Of a stretch of 64,000 bases of DNA, positions 25,550-34,425 are shown in pieces. The notes under the pieces were generated by a model. It was given only the letters and a program-made list of their open reading frames with translations. It made no database searches and was not told the origin of the DNA. This DNA comes from an uncultured Alphaproteobacteria bacterium. GTDB taxonomy: Bacteria > Pseudomonadota > Alphaproteobacteria > RF32 > CAG-239. How positions within the stretch are numbered: the first letter of the stretch is position 1; every line of letters begins with the position of its first letter. Made by a program: the position numbers and the translations under genes. The stretch lies in the NCBI GenBank assembly GCA_934277435.1, contig CAKQUE010000002.1, positions 1-64,000 on the forward strand, written 5' to 3'.

Positions 25550-26149
25550 ATGAATATTTTTAATAGTGTTAAAAAAGGCTTTTCTGTTTATTGGAAAGAC
25601 TTTAAGCCCTTTTTCAAAGAGAGTTCTGGTATAGCTAACTGCAAACCGGTTTTAGCTTATCCTGACGCCAGAATTGACTTATCACCGAATCCGCGTCGCT
25701 ATGCTGGACTAAACCCAAATGAGAGGTTGAATGAAATCAAGCAAAATTTGGCCTATGTATGGGCAGATGGCTACGAAAGTAAAACTTGGAAAGAACGTCA
25801 ATGCAATTATCTAGGCATTCGTTTGACACCTTGTTTGATTTTACATGAAATGATTGGCACCGGACGCGGATATGACTTAGCAACAGCTAAGAAATTAGCA
25901 AAAAAATGTCAGGCTCGTTTTCTTTCACAAAATGAGTACCGCGAAGTTTTGTATTGCTGGGACGACATTTCAAACATGCGTCTGATTGCCGGTGATTTTC
26001 CTTTGGAAAAAGCACTGATATGGATATATACGGATGAAGACGCCGAACAGAATAATGATTACAAATACCGCTTATGCACCCAAAGCGGTGAAGTCGTCTG
26101 TTATAGCGAATGTGACGACGAAGGTAATGTTTTGCTGGCCTTGCGTTAA
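25550..26149 (+). CDS. Hypothetical protein, no family recognised
   Basis: 199 residues, with no signal peptide or membrane segment. Basic N-terminus, a central helical part with LHEMIGTGRGYDLATAKKLAKKC, and a C-terminal part rich in acidic and aromatic residues (IWIYTDEDAEQNNDYKY). Six cysteines. No good ribosome site is visible before the ATG. It lies 43 bp after ftsY, has a strong terminator behind it, and could be a small independent unit. Confidence 0.6.
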   Translation: MNIFNSVKKGFSVYWKDFKPFFKESSGIANCKPVLAYPDARIDLSPNPRRYAGLNPNERLNEIKQNLAYVWADGYESKTWKERQCNYLGIRLTPCLILHEMIGTGRGYDLATAKKLAKKCQARFLSQNEYREVLYCWDDISNMRLIAGDFPLEKALIWIYTDEDAEQNNDYKYRLCTQSGEVVCYSECDDEGNVLLALR

Positions 26150-26156
26150 CTCTATC

Positions 26157-26195
26157 AAAAATAGCTTTGAGACTAATTCTCAGAGCTATTTTTCT
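26157..26195 (+). terminator. Rho-independent terminator
   Basis: AAAATAGCTTTGAGA and TTCTCAGAGCTATTTT form a long stem with one wobble and a T-rich tail, directly after the hypothetical gene ending at 26149. Confidence 0.8.
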
Positions 26196-26214
26196 TTAAA
26201 TATAGCATAAATAA

Positions 26215-26243
26215 CTTGTTATTTTGTACAAAATTGATATAAT
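26215..26243 (+). promoter_or_regulatory. Sigma-70 promoter of the MORN-like gene
   Basis: -35 CTTGTT (26215-26220), a 17-bp spacer and a perfect -10 TATAAT (26238-26243), 33 bp before the ATG at 26277. Confidence 0.6.
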
Positions 26244-26276
26244 AGACTAAAATAGTCCATTGATGGAGGGCACAAA

Positions 26277-27023
26277 ATGACGTCTGTCGCTATTGTTTCA
26301 AATACCTCAAAAACACAAATAATGCATAAAGATACGGATTCCGGTCTGAAAAACAGATTCAATATGGTGTATATTGTCTTGGATAACGCCTTGCAAGAAA
26401 TTAAAAAACAGCCAGAATCGAAACCTAAATTAGATATTTTTTCCCGCTACTTAAAATCTTGCAATGATGATGGACATAGAATCCAAGAAAGCTATTGGGA
26501 TTCGGCAAAAACCAAGCTAATGAGACGCTATGTGGTGGATAAAAACGGCAGACACGATGGTCCTTTTCTGCACTATTCTGATGATGGCAAAGAAGTCACA
26601 TCAGGCTGGTACCGAAAAGGCAAGCCATATGGCAAATTGATAAGAAAAAATTCCGAAGGTTATATCACTTATTTCAAAGCAATATATAATAAAAATGGTG
26701 AAACAATTGCCCCAGATACTTCTATAACCAATGGTAAATTAAACAAGTTTTGTTACAATGCTAAGACTGATGGAATTTATAGCATTATGTTTAATGGCAA
26801 GGTGGACAACTATTATAAAGAAACCGCGCAAAGACGAATTTCGGCAATGCAGGCCGAAGGAAAATCTGGCACGGTGCTGCTTGATGAGCGAATATCAAAA
26901 CTTCGCGCCAGAATCCATAAAGAGCCTAAAACAGCAGCCGAAAAAAAACACACTGACAAAAATCAGTCAAACACCTGCAAAGTTGTTAATACGGCAAGAA
27001 ATAGTTATAATGAAGGAAAATAA
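26277..27023 (+). CDS. Hypothetical protein with MORN-like repeats
   Basis: 248 residues behind a strong GGAGGG site. Residues 85-135 contain repeated strand-turn units (RYVVDKNGRHDGPFLHY, EVTSGWYRKGKPYGK) like the MORN_2 repeats of bacterial cell-envelope and toxin-related proteins. The C-terminus is basic and helical, ending in a low-complexity Lys/Asn/Thr tail. No signal peptide. It has its own promoter and sits upstream of rpoD without obvious functional link. Confidence 0.55.
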   Translation: MTSVAIVSNTSKTQIMHKDTDSGLKNRFNMVYIVLDNALQEIKKQPESKPKLDIFSRYLKSCNDDGHRIQESYWDSAKTKLMRRYVVDKNGRHDGPFLHYSDDGKEVTSGWYRKGKPYGKLIRKNSEGYITYFKAIYNKNGETIAPDTSITNGKLNKFCYNAKTDGIYSIMFNGKVDNYYKETAQRRISAMQAEGKSGTVLLDERISKLRARIHKEPKTAAEKKHTDKNQSNTCKVVNTARNSYNEGK

Positions 27024-27052
27024 AAAATTTGCTTAATCTTGAAAGGCAGATA

Positions 27053-27081
27053 TTGACAAATTAAATAAAATTAACTAAAAA
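27053..27081 (+). promoter_or_regulatory. Possible rpoD promoter
   Basis: -35 TTGACA (27053-27058) with a 17-bp spacer to TAAAAA (27076-27081). The -10 match is weak. Confidence 0.4.
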
Positions 27082-27141
27082 TTAGTCGCTAGCAATTTAT
27101 ATTGTCCGCTATGGATAAAAATCGATTTTTTAAGGAACGTT

Positions 27142-29232
27142 ATGTCAGATAAAGAAAATCAGGATTTGTATGAAAACGAAAGTACAGAATCCGTTAATGC
27201 TGAAGCTATGAGTACGGCTTTTAGACACCTTCTTGCAAAAGGTAAAAACCTTGGATATATCACAATGGAAGAGCTTAATAAAGTTCTGCCGCCCGATAAA
27301 CAATCTTCCGACAAGCTGGAAGATATTATGTCTTCTATCTCTGATATGGGAATCAATATTATTTCCGATTCGGACGCTGATGAAGCCGAAGAAGAAGAGT
27401 CCAACGAATATGATGATGAATTTGACAGCGATGATGACAATGATGCCGAAGTTGGCAATATTGACACCAAAGACGTGGGACATTCTGATGATCCGGTTCG
27501 TATGTATTTGAAAGAGATGGGCTTGGTTGAGCTGCTTTCCCGTGAAGGTGAAATCGCTATTTCCAAACGTATTGAAGCTGGTAAAACCGTGATGATTGGC
27601 GGTTTGTGCGAAAGTCCGATGACTATTAAGGCCATTTCGGATTGGCGCGATGAACTGGTTGCCGGAACTATGCAGCTCCGTGATATTGTAGATTTGGAAG
27701 TTATGTACGGCGATGACAGCGAGGCCATGGTTTATGATGATGAAGCTGAAAACGCCGGCGTTGAAGATTTGGAAAAAGTAACCAAAGAACTTAATGAAAA
27801 GAATCTTGATGAAATTGACGATGATTTGGATACGGATATCGAAATTGACGACGATGTAGCCGATGATATTGATGATACTGATGATGAAATAGAACCGCTG
27901 GACGATGAAGAAGGCTCTGAAGACGGCGCCGAAGGCGAAGATGATGAAGGCGGAAGCCACACCTCTACTTCTGTTTCGGCTATGGAAAGCATGCTGCTGG
28001 AACCGGTTTTGGAAACTTTGAACAAAATCGCCAGCTATTATGACGACCTGAAAAAAGTGCAAAGTCAACGTATGGCTGCAATTTTGGCCGGTCGCAAAAT
28101 TATTCCGGCTACTGAAAAGAAATATTTGAAACTCAAAAAAGAACTTGTGGAACTGATGAGCTCTATCCACCTCAACAGCAGCAAAGTTGAACAGTTGGTT
28201 GAACAGCTGAATGAAATGAACAAACGTTTGATGGGACAAGAAGGAAAGCTGCTGCGTTATGCTCTCTCTTGCAAAATCAAACGTGAAGACTTTTTGGAAG
28301 CTTATCAAAAATCTGAACTAGACCCGAATTGGCTGGAAAAAATTTCACTCAAAAAAGACAAGCACTGGGTTGCATTTATAGAAAAATATAAAGATGAAAT
28401 CATCGAAATCCGCAACAATGTGGCGCAAATGGCGCAAGAATGCGGTTTGCCAATCAGCGAATATCGTAAAATGGTTGACACCATCAAAAAAGGTGAACGA
28501 GAAGCCGAACGCGCAAAGAAAGAAATGATTGAAGCAAACTTGCGTCTGGTTATTTCTATTGCTAAAAAATACACTAATCGCGGAATGCAATTTTTGGATT
28601 TGATTCAAGAAGGCAACATCGGTTTGATGAAAGCCGTAGATAAATTTGAATATCGCCGCGGCTACAAATTTTCGACCTATGCCACTTGGTGGATTAGACA
28701 GGCTATTACCCGTTCTATTGCCGATCAAGCACGCACGATTCGTATTCCGGTTCATATGATTGAAACCATCAACAAACTGGTGCGCACTTCGCGTCAAATG
28801 CTTTCGGAAATGGGGCGCGAGCCTGTGCCTGAAGAACTGGCAAAACGTTTGTCTATGCCGTTGGATAAAATCCGCAAGGTTATGAAAATCGCCAAAGAGC
28901 CGGTTAGTTTGGAAGCTCCGGTCGGCGATGAAGAGGATTCGTCTTTGGGCGATTTTATTGCCGATGAAAGCGCTTTACAGCCTTTAGATGTGGCAATTCA
29001 CTCTAACTTAAAAGAAACCTGCACCAAGATTTTATCATCTTTAACCCCTAGAGAAGAGCGGGTTTTGCGTATGCGCTTTGGTATTGGCATGAACACTGAC
29101 CACACTTTGGAAGAAGTTGGCAAACAATTCAATGTTACCCGAGAGCGTATTCGTCAAATTGAAGCCAAGGCTTTGCGTAAATTGAAACACCCTAGCCGCT
29201 CAAAACGCCTACGTTCGTTCCTAGACCAATAA
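27142..29232 (+). CDS. rpoD: Primary sigma factor RpoD (sigma-70)
   Basis: 696 residues. It directs RNA polymerase to housekeeping promoters. Region 1.1 is at the N-terminus; region 1.2 is [21 protein letters not shown] near 118-138; the non-conserved region follows; region 2 includes [21 protein letters not shown] and [15 protein letters not shown]; region 4 is [14 protein letters not shown] to [14 protein letters not shown] near the C-terminus. Two acidic tracts stand out, one near 85-115 and a longer one near 220-275 built largely of Asp and Glu, inside the non-conserved region. AAGGA lies upstream of the ATG. Confidence 0.97.
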   Translation: MSDKENQDLYENESTESVNAEAMSTAFRHLLAKGKNLGYITMEELNKVLPPDKQSSDKLEDIMSSISDMGINIISDSDADEAEEEESNEYDDEFDSDDDNDAEVGNIDTKDVGHSDDPVRMYLKEMGLVELLSREGEIAISKRIEAGKTVMIGGLCESPMTIKAISDWRDELVAGTMQLRDIVDLEVMYGDDSEAMVYDDEAENAGVEDLEKVTKELNEKNLDEIDDDLDTDIEIDDDVADDIDDTDDEIEPLDDEEGSEDGAEGEDDEGGSHTSTSVSAMESMLLEPVLETLNKIASYYDDLKKVQSQRMAAILAGRKIIPATEKKYLKLKKELVELMSSIHLNSSKVEQLVEQLNEMNKRLMGQEGKLLRYALSCKIKREDFLEAYQKSELDPNWLEKISLKKDKHWVAFIEKYKDEIIEIRNNVAQMAQECGLPISEYRKMVDTIKKGEREAERAKKEMIEANLRLVISIAKKYTNRGMQFLDLIQEGNIGLMKAVDKFEYRRGYKFSTYATWWIRQAITRSIADQARTIRIPVHMIETINKLVRTSRQMLSEMGREPVPEELAKRLSMPLDKIRKVMKIAKEPVSLEAPVGDEEDSSLGDFIADESALQPLDVAIHSNLKETCTKILSSLTPREERVLRMRFGIGMNTDHTLEEVGKQFNVTRERIRQIEAKALRKLKHPSRSKRLRSFLDQ

Positions 29233-29269
29233 AATTGTCAAAAATCAATCAGTTCAAAAGGAGGTTTGT

Positions 29270-29710
29270 ATGACAGAATATAGCGATGAAGACATCAAAA
29301 GAATGAATATTTCCGCCCTTGCCTGCAACAAATCCCGCCTCAAAGAGCTGATTGATTTTGCAAAACTCAGCGGCTATCACAAACTCGGCGTCGCCAATTG
29401 CTTTTTTATGCAAAAATATGCGGCTCACTTGAAAGAAATTTTGGAACAAGCAGGTTTTGAGGTCTATTCTATGAGCTGCCGCGACAGCGGTTTGGAAGGC
29501 GAAACAATTTCGCCAGAACTAAAAGGTCCATCTTGCGACCCGATTTCACAAGCAGATTATTTAAATCAATGCGGCACAGAATTTAATATCAATGTCGGGC
29601 AATGTTTAGGACACGGCTTAATTTTTCAAAAATACTCAAAAGCCGATGTCACAACGATTGTGGTAAAAGATTTTGAAACTCACCACCGTAGTGTAGAAAA
29701 TTTTGAATAA
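29270..29710 (+). CDS. DUF1847 family protein, probable metal binding
   Basis: 146 residues behind a perfect AAGGAGG. Conserved blocks are CNKSRLKELIDFAKLSGYHK, SCDPISQADYLN and GQCLGHGLIFQKYSKADVTT, with several Cys and His residues that could bind metal. This matches DUF1847, in which the N-terminal CxxC part is often longer; the short N-terminus here may have lost it. The function is unknown. A terminator follows. Confidence 0.75.
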   Translation: MTEYSDEDIKRMNISALACNKSRLKELIDFAKLSGYHKLGVANCFFMQKYAAHLKEILEQAGFEVYSMSCRDSGLEGETISPELKGPSCDPISQADYLNQCGTEFNINVGQCLGHGLIFQKYSKADVTTIVVKDFETHHRSVENFE

Positions 29711-29715
29711 ACAAC

Positions 29716-29754
29716 AAAAAAACTTCCGAAAATTCAGTTTCGGAAGTTTTTTTT
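29716..29754 (+). terminator. Rho-independent terminator
   Basis: AAAACTTCCGAAA and TTTCGGAAGTTTT form a stem followed by T, between the DUF1847 gene and the convergent paralogue at 29757. Confidence 0.85.
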
Positions 29755-29756
29755 AA

Positions 29757-30215
29757 TTAGTTATACCAAATAACACGGGCATAACAAGAAGAAGCATCAA
29801 ATTTGTCACGCAAGGTGTTAAGCCGCTCATTAAATAAAAAAGCATAAGACTTAACACGAGAAAACTCCGTACGCAGCCAATAGATACCGTTAAAATCGAG
29901 CAAATCGGCGTCAACCTCATGTTTACGCAAAATTTCTAGCGTAGCGTTAATCTGCTCACGGCAGCGCACCAGCTCTTGGCAGTCAATTTCATCAGGCAAA
30001 CGAGGAGTTTTGCGCAATGCGTTGTTGCGCTCAATCAACCAATAGGCATCGTACCACGAAATTTTGTTTTGCTTTAAAGAAAGCGTAAATTTTTCTAATT
30101 TTATACCAACCAGAGTGTCCAACTTGGATAAATCCAGGGCTGAAACGAACTCCATTTCTTTCTCTTTAGCATAAACCAACGGCAGAGGCGTTGTAAAAAC
30201 AGATGTCTTTTCCAT
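29757..30215 (-). CDS. DUF1566-like protein, paralogue A of a three-member family
   Basis: 152 residues. Shared plan with the genes at 32647 and 59861: an N-terminal PLVYxxxxxExxxxxxLDLxxxxxxxGVxxxx block, a central W-x-A segment, LP, then ILRKHEVDADLL, an aromatic-rich YWLRTE part and a C-terminal RVIW. The layout resembles DUF1566/Lcl-type domains with a C-type-lectin-like fold; that link is tentative, the paralogy is clear. No signal peptide. No Shine-Dalgarno sequence precedes the ATG. It has its own promoter. Confidence 0.6.
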   Translation of the reverse strand: MEKTSVFTTPLPLVYAKEKEMEFVSALDLSKLDTLVGIKLEKFTLSLKQNKISWYDAYWLIERNNALRKTPRLPDEIDCQELVRCREQINATLEILRKHEVDADLLDFNGIYWLRTEFSRVKSYAFLFNERLNTLRDKFDASSCYARVIWYN

Positions 30216-30258
30216 ATACAGAAAAATAAATTAATTAATAATACAAAATCTGGAGAGC

Positions 30259-30287
30259 ATAGTATTATTATTTATTTTTTTTGTCAA
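30259..30287 (-). promoter_or_regulatory. Promoter of paralogue A
   Basis: On the minus strand -35 TTGACA (30282-30287), a 17-bp A/T spacer and -10 TACTAT (30259-30264). Confidence 0.6.
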
Positions 30288-30366
30288 CCAAGCAATACAA
30301 AATTTATTTAAGAAAGTATGTAAAATAAACGGTGGTTTTTGTAGATTTTTCACAACATTTGATAAC

Positions 30367-30396
30367 AAAAAAAGAGCCTCGGTTGAAGCTCTTTTC
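30367..30396 (-). terminator. Terminator of lpxA
   Basis: On the minus strand AAAAGAGCTTC and GAGGCTCTTTT form an 11-pair stem with two G-T type pairs, followed by T, 24 bp after the lpxA stop. Confidence 0.75.
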
Positions 30397-30419
30397 TGTT
30401 TGCCGTGTAATTAGCTAAA

Positions 30420-31217
30420 TTAATCGGCAATAGTCAAATTGCGCTTACCGGCTAAAGACTCTTGAATGAATTTTATTTGTTCCATAACCATTTCATTGTC
30501 TTTATATTTTTCCTCCGCTTGCGCTACACGCTCTTCAAATGTTCCATTAGAACCCTTGAAAATAAACATAAATGCACGGGTGCAAGATTTAATAACGCTC
30601 TCTTCCATGCCGCTGCGTTTCAAACCAACAACGTTCAAACCACGCAAATGCGCCGGCATGCCATTGGCAATACCAAACGGAATAATATCTCGCGATATGC
30701 CAGAAACGCCGCCAACCATAGCTTTGCGCCCAATATGCACAAATTGATGCACTGCGCAGTTGCCGCCCAAAATAACTCCGTCACCCAAATGAACGTGACC
30801 ACCGATTACAGCATTGTTGGTCATAATCACATTGTTGCCAACCACACAATCGTGCGCAACGTGCGAGTTAACCATAAACATACCGTCATCGCCAACAACG
30901 GTTGTCAGATGTTCTTTCGGCGTACCGGCGTGCATAGTCACATTTTCGCGGATAACATTGCGCTTGCCGATAATCAAACGCGCACCAGGCTGAAATTCAT
31001 TGCCATGGTCCTGCGGTCCGCAGCCAAGTCTAGCCCCCGGAAAAACAACAGTTCCTTCGCCGATTGTGGTATCGCCGTAAATTGTAACCTGCCCCAGCAA
31101 ACGTACGTTTTCACCAATTTTAGCTTGTGAACTAACCCAGCAGAAAGGACCAATTTCTGCGCTGTCTGCAATTTGTGCACCGTCCTCAACAACGGCAGTA
31201 GCATGAATTTTTGCCAT
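30420..31217 (-). CDS. lpxA: UDP-N-acetylglucosamine acyltransferase
   Basis: 265 residues from ATG 31217, preceded by AAGGA; an upstream in-frame start at 31292 would add 25 atypical residues. It transfers a hydroxyacyl chain from ACP to UDP-GlcNAc, the first step of lipid A synthesis. The left-handed beta-helix is visible as repeated hexapeptides (IGENVR, IGEGTV, LGDGVI). His122 in SHVAHDCVVG is the catalytic residue. The gene stands apart from the usual lpxD-fabZ-lpxA-lpxB cluster and has its own terminator. Confidence 0.93.
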   Translation of the reverse strand: MAKIHATAVVEDGAQIADSAEIGPFCWVSSQAKIGENVRLLGQVTIYGDTTIGEGTVVFPGARLGCGPQDHGNEFQPGARLIIGKRNVIRENVTMHAGTPKEHLTTVVGDDGMFMVNSHVAHDCVVGNNVIMTNNAVIGGHVHLGDGVILGGNCAVHQFVHIGRKAMVGGVSGISRDIIPFGIANGMPAHLRGLNVVGLKRSGMEESVIKSCTRAFMFIFKGSNGTFEERVAQAEEKYKDNEMVMEQIKFIQESLAGKRNLTIAD

Positions 31218-31307
31218 ATTTTTATTCCTTTTATTATTTAAAATAACCTTGTTATCTGTCAGATTAGACGCTAGCCCGACAGATTGCAACACACAAAAAG
31301 TTACATT

Positions 31308-32519
31308 TTATTTCTTTTGCAAAACGCAAACAAAAAAGCCGTCCGTTCCGGTTAACAGCGGTGAACATTTCAGCCAGCGCGTTTCCGCAAACGGATAATT
31401 CTGTTCCAATTTGCGTTCCCACAAATTTTTCATATTAACCGGCGAAAATTCTGGATATTTTTGTAAAAACGTTTCTATACGCCGTTCATTTTCTTCGGGC
31501 AAAACCGAACAAGTCATATAAATAATACGCCCGTTATCCGCCACATGCTTGGCCGCAATATCCAAAATTTCGGTTTGAGCCTGCTCAATGGCTTTCAGCT
31601 GTTTTGGCGTCAAGCGATATTTTGCGTCCGGCGAACGCCGCCATGTGCCGCTGCCCGAACAAGGTGCGTCCACAATAAAACGGTCAAACTTATCAGCCGC
31701 ACCTACCTCTTGAATAATTTTGATGTTTTTAATCCCCAAACGCTCTGCCCGCGCCTTTAAGCCATCCATACGGTTAAAGTTTTTGTCATGCGCGTAAATC
31801 AAGCCATCGTTATGCAAAATAGCTCCAAGCAATAAGCTCTTGCCGCCTCCGCCGCAGCAATAGTCTATAATGCGGTGATTGCTGCGCACATCGCAAAGAA
31901 TCGCCCCTAGCTGTGAAGCTTCGTCCTGAACTTCGATATCACCGTTTTGATACGCCACGCAATTTTGCAAATTAACTCTTTCGGCCGAACGCAAACCATA
32001 GGGAGAATACGGTGTAAAAGAAAAAAACAATCCTTCTTTCTGCAGCTTGTTTTTAGCTTCTTCGCGGCTGATAAAATTGGCTCGAATATCGGCAGGTGCC
32101 GTGGTATTCAAACTTGCCGCCAAAGCTGAATCACCAATTTTTTCATACAGCCATTTCGGACATTCTTTTTCTATATATTCCGGATAAACTTCTTGGCTCA
32201 AATGCGCCAACTTTTCTTTTTCTGCTTTGGTTACGGGCTTCAAACCATATTCCGAGCCATCAGCCACCAAATCCATATCCTCATCCTTGAGATACGCCAA
32301 CAGCAGCAGACGAGGCTCACAACAACCGCAATCAAATTCCAACCTGCTGCGATGTCGAATAATATCCCACACCATATTGGTGATAAACTTACGGTCTTTA
32401 GAACCGATGTATTTGCGATTGCGCAGATATTCTTTCAAAATATTGTCAGCAGGATATTGATCCTGAAAAACCTTGCTAATTACCTCTAAAACAGCTTGAT
32501 ATTTGGCGCTTAATTGCAT
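31308..32519 (-). CDS. RsmB/NOP-type 16S rRNA cytosine-5 methyltransferase
   Basis: 403 residues. The N-terminal part (1-130) resembles the NusB-like or PUA-type helper region of RsmB proteins. The SAM motif is YCCGGGGKSLLLG, followed by motif IV DAPCSGSGTWRRSPD and motif VI TCSVLPEENERRIE; the two Cys residues are the release and catalytic nucleophiles of m5C methyltransferases. RsmB is the most likely name but the exact rRNA position cannot be read from sequence. It lies upstream of lpxA in the same direction with a 90-bp gap. Confidence 0.88.
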   Translation of the reverse strand: MQLSAKYQAVLEVISKVFQDQYPADNILKEYLRNRKYIGSKDRKFITNMVWDIIRHRSRLEFDCGCCEPRLLLLAYLKDEDMDLVADGSEYGLKPVTKAEKEKLAHLSQEVYPEYIEKECPKWLYEKIGDSALAASLNTTAPADIRANFISREEAKNKLQKEGLFFSFTPYSPYGLRSAERVNLQNCVAYQNGDIEVQDEASQLGAILCDVRSNHRIIDYCCGGGGKSLLLGAILHNDGLIYAHDKNFNRMDGLKARAERLGIKNIKIIQEVGAADKFDRFIVDAPCSGSGTWRRSPDAKYRLTPKQLKAIEQAQTEILDIAAKHVADNGRIIYMTCSVLPEENERRIETFLQKYPEFSPVNMKNLWERKLEQNYPFAETRWLKCSPLLTGTDGFFVCVLQKK

Positions 32520-32548
32520 CTAACTTCTCCTTGTGCCGTTACTATAAA

Positions 32549-32592
32549 CAAAAATCCCCGCAAAAACAATATGTTTTTACGAGGATTTTTAT
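32549..32592 (-). terminator. Terminator of paralogue B
   Basis: On the minus strand AAAAATCCTCG and CGGGGATTTTT form a stem enclosing a long A/T-rich loop, followed by T. It lies between paralogue B and the methyltransferase gene. Confidence 0.65.
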
Positions 32593-32646
32593 TACCGCTA
32601 TTTCCAGAAACCACACAGGCTTATGCCGGTATAGTTTAGTAATCTA

Positions 32647-33117
32647 TTACTCAGGCAACTTTACTAAAGCAAAACGCACAAACCCGTTGCTGTCAAAGCG
32701 GTCGTGAGTTGCGTAGCAGCCTTTCAGCATATCAAATGTGTGAACATTATCACGCCCCTGCTCTTCGCAAGACCAATACCAGCCGTCGAGCCAATCATCG
32801 GCAGCAACACCATGATTACGCAAAAACTCAACCACTTCTTTGAATTGAGCCCTGACAACATAGCAATCACCTAAATCGTCCTCCAGCGGCAGAGAAATTT
32901 TCCACTGCGGAGAAATTACTTTTTCCTGATGAATGGCGTGCTGCCAGTCGCTGAAACCAGAATTTTTGAGAGCAACAAAAATATTGCTGCATTGCACACC
33001 CCAAAGGTTTTCGCGATTTGCCAATTCTAGCTCCGAAGAGATTTTTACTTCTCCGGCCTTAGTTATATAAACCAACGGACTGGGAGATTTAACCTTAATG
33101 TTAAAATTGCTTTCCAT
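32647..33117 (-). CDS. DUF1566-like protein, paralogue B
   Basis: 156 residues, related to the genes at 29757 and 59861: SPLVYITKAGEVKISSELEL, then GVQCSNIFVAL, W-x-x-A, LPLEDDL, FLRNHGVAADDW, YWSCEEQGRD and a C-terminal RFALVKL. The YWSxxE and LP blocks are the best argument for a DUF1566/Lcl-type lectin-like domain. No signal peptide, so binding would be intracellular. No Shine-Dalgarno sequence is visible before the ATG. The gene has its own promoter and terminator, like the other two copies. Confidence 0.6.
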   Translation of the reverse strand: MESNFNIKVKSPSPLVYITKAGEVKISSELELANRENLWGVQCSNIFVALKNSGFSDWQHAIHQEKVISPQWKISLPLEDDLGDCYVVRAQFKEVVEFLRNHGVAADDWLDGWYWSCEEQGRDNVHTFDMLKGCYATHDRFDSNGFVRFALVKLPE

Positions 33118-33190
33118 AAAAAAAAGTTTAAATTAAACAATATGATTTGTTACAAAATAATCGTAAATTAATAATGCTTGATTGGTGATT

Positions 33191-33218
33191 ATCATATAGT
33201 TTTTTATTTTTTTGTCAA
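33191..33218 (-). promoter_or_regulatory. Promoter of paralogue B
   Basis: On the minus strand -35 TTGACA (33213-33218), a 16-bp A-rich spacer and -10 TATGAT (33191-33196). The first spacer bases match those of paralogue A's promoter. Confidence 0.6.
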
Positions 33219-33241
33219 GTTATATCAAACATAACCTATAT

Positions 33242-33273
33242 AAAAAAAAACAGAGAGTTTTTGTACTCCCTGC
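33242..33273 (-). terminator. Terminator at the end of the phage-like operon
   Basis: On the minus strand CAGGGAGT and ACTCTCTG form a stem with one G-T pair and are followed by nine T. It ends the long minus-strand structural operon and marks the left limit of the element. Confidence 0.75.
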
Positions 33274-33308
33274 CTTATAATTTCATTTTTTGCAATTTTG
33301 ATAAGCGG

Positions 33309-33983
33309 CTATTTCCCGCCATTTGCTCCACCCAAAGCTTTTCCTGCAGATTCAATTGTGCTGTTCAAGTTATTCCAGCCGCTTTGACGCGCCGCCGTTA
33401 AACGATTTTCAATATTTTTGTTCAAATCATATAAATTAGCTTGATTTTGATAACCGGAAATTGAACCTTCAAGCAAAGCTTTAATCTGTTCAATATAATT
33501 CATTTGCGCATTATTGTTGAAGTTGGCGCTGTTGATACTATTGTTCAAACTCTGCGTATAGGCGTTTTGCCCAGCCGCCACACTTTGATATGCCGCCTGA
33601 TTCAACGCTTCATTTTGTTTTTGCTGCAAATCGTTCATCGCGCGCTGATAAGCCTCACTTCCAACACTCAGACCTTTATTGGCCAAGCTTGTTTCCAAAT
33701 CGGACGTTTGCTGTTGATATTGCGGTGCAAGTTTGTCAACGGCCGATTGATAGGTGGCGTTTTCCGCTCTCTGGCGCGCCTCGTCCGAACCATTTACCGA
33801 AAATTGATAATTTGGCATATTATTTAGATTTTGGCTCATATTCTGCGCCTGTTGCGTCATATTTTGCAATGTCTTGTCATAGTTTGAGGTGTCATAATTA
33901 CGCAAATAATCCAAATAATTTTTTTCATAGCCATATTGGCTGGTTGAAGCATTGCCAAAAATTTTTCCTACTGATTTACTCAT
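33309..33983 (-). CDS. Phage-like Gln/Asn-rich structural protein
   Basis: 224 residues, with very high Gln, Asn, Ser and Ala and long predicted helices. No signal peptide. It is the last gene of the structural operon, after the tail-completion genes, the position where podoviruses keep ejected internal or tail-tip proteins. No family recognised; an ejection or tail-needle role is inference from place and composition. It overlaps the acetyltransferase gene by 8 bp. Confidence 0.6.
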   Translation of the reverse strand: MSKSVGKIFGNASTSQYGYEKNYLDYLRNYDTSNYDKTLQNMTQQAQNMSQNLNNMPNYQFSVNGSDEARQRAENATYQSAVDKLAPQYQQQTSDLETSLANKGLSVGSEAYQRAMNDLQQKQNEALNQAAYQSVAAGQNAYTQSLNNSINSANFNNNAQMNYIEQIKALLEGSISGYQNQANLYDLNKNIENRLTAARQSGWNNLNSTIESAGKALGGANGGK

Positions 33984-34425
33984 TTATTTTCTCCTTTTCA
34001 TTTATCCATTTACATTCATTTTTCAACATACCAAAAATGTAGCAATCCTCGCCGTTGTCGCGGTAGGCTCTGAACATTCCTTCTTGCTGAAACCCAAGTT
34101 TTTTCACAAAATTAAGGCTGGCCGTATTGCTCTTATTGACCAAAAGTGAAATACGCTTGCAGCCAAAAACCTCAAACGCCATACCAAACATAATCCGTAA
34201 CATTCTCCTGTTGCACCAGCGCTTATCCACGCTATAAACAGTCCACCAAATTTCTTGCTGCGGTCGGTAATCATGAAAAATCAATCCGCCGATAAGCTCT
34301 TCATTTAGCCTAAACCCAAATGTAATGTGATCTGTAATCCAGTTTTCATCATAATTCAGCCCCTTGCAAATCCATCTCGTGATAACATCGTTTTTATCCG
34401 GCACAATTTGATAGTCCATACTCAT
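33976..34425 (-). CDS. Phage-encoded GNAT acetyltransferase
   Basis: 149 residues. GNAT-fold features are WWTVYSVDKRWCNRRMLRIM (the acetyl-CoA loop region) and the C-terminal NTASLNFVKKLGFQQEGMFR, typical of N-acetyltransferases such as the RimJ/RimL type. It overlaps the stabilisation-protein gene by 4 bp, so it belongs to the phage operon. Phages of this type often carry one such gene near the tail genes; the target is unknown. Confidence 0.75.
   Translation of the reverse strand: MSMDYQIVPDKNDVITRWICKGLNYDENWITDHITFGFRLNEELIGGLIFHDYRPQQEIWWTVYSVDKRWCNRRMLRIMFGMAFEVFGCKRISLLVNKSNTASLNFVKKLGFQQEGMFRAYRDNGEDCYIFGMLKNECKWINEKEKINE

Noticed and set aside
27145..28308. Long minus-strand open frames opposite rpoD
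   Set aside because: They mirror the acidic codon bias (GAT/GAA) of rpoD and encode unnatural Phe/Ile- or Ser-rich strings; rpoD is certain.
30462..31130. Plus-strand open frame opposite lpxA
   Set aside because: Shadow of a highly conserved gene; the product is rich in His, Asn and Thr with no recognisable pattern.
33118..33308. Attachment site at the left end of the phage-like element
   Set aside because: I found no direct repeat shared with the right border near 49164-49200 and no tRNA gene at either end.
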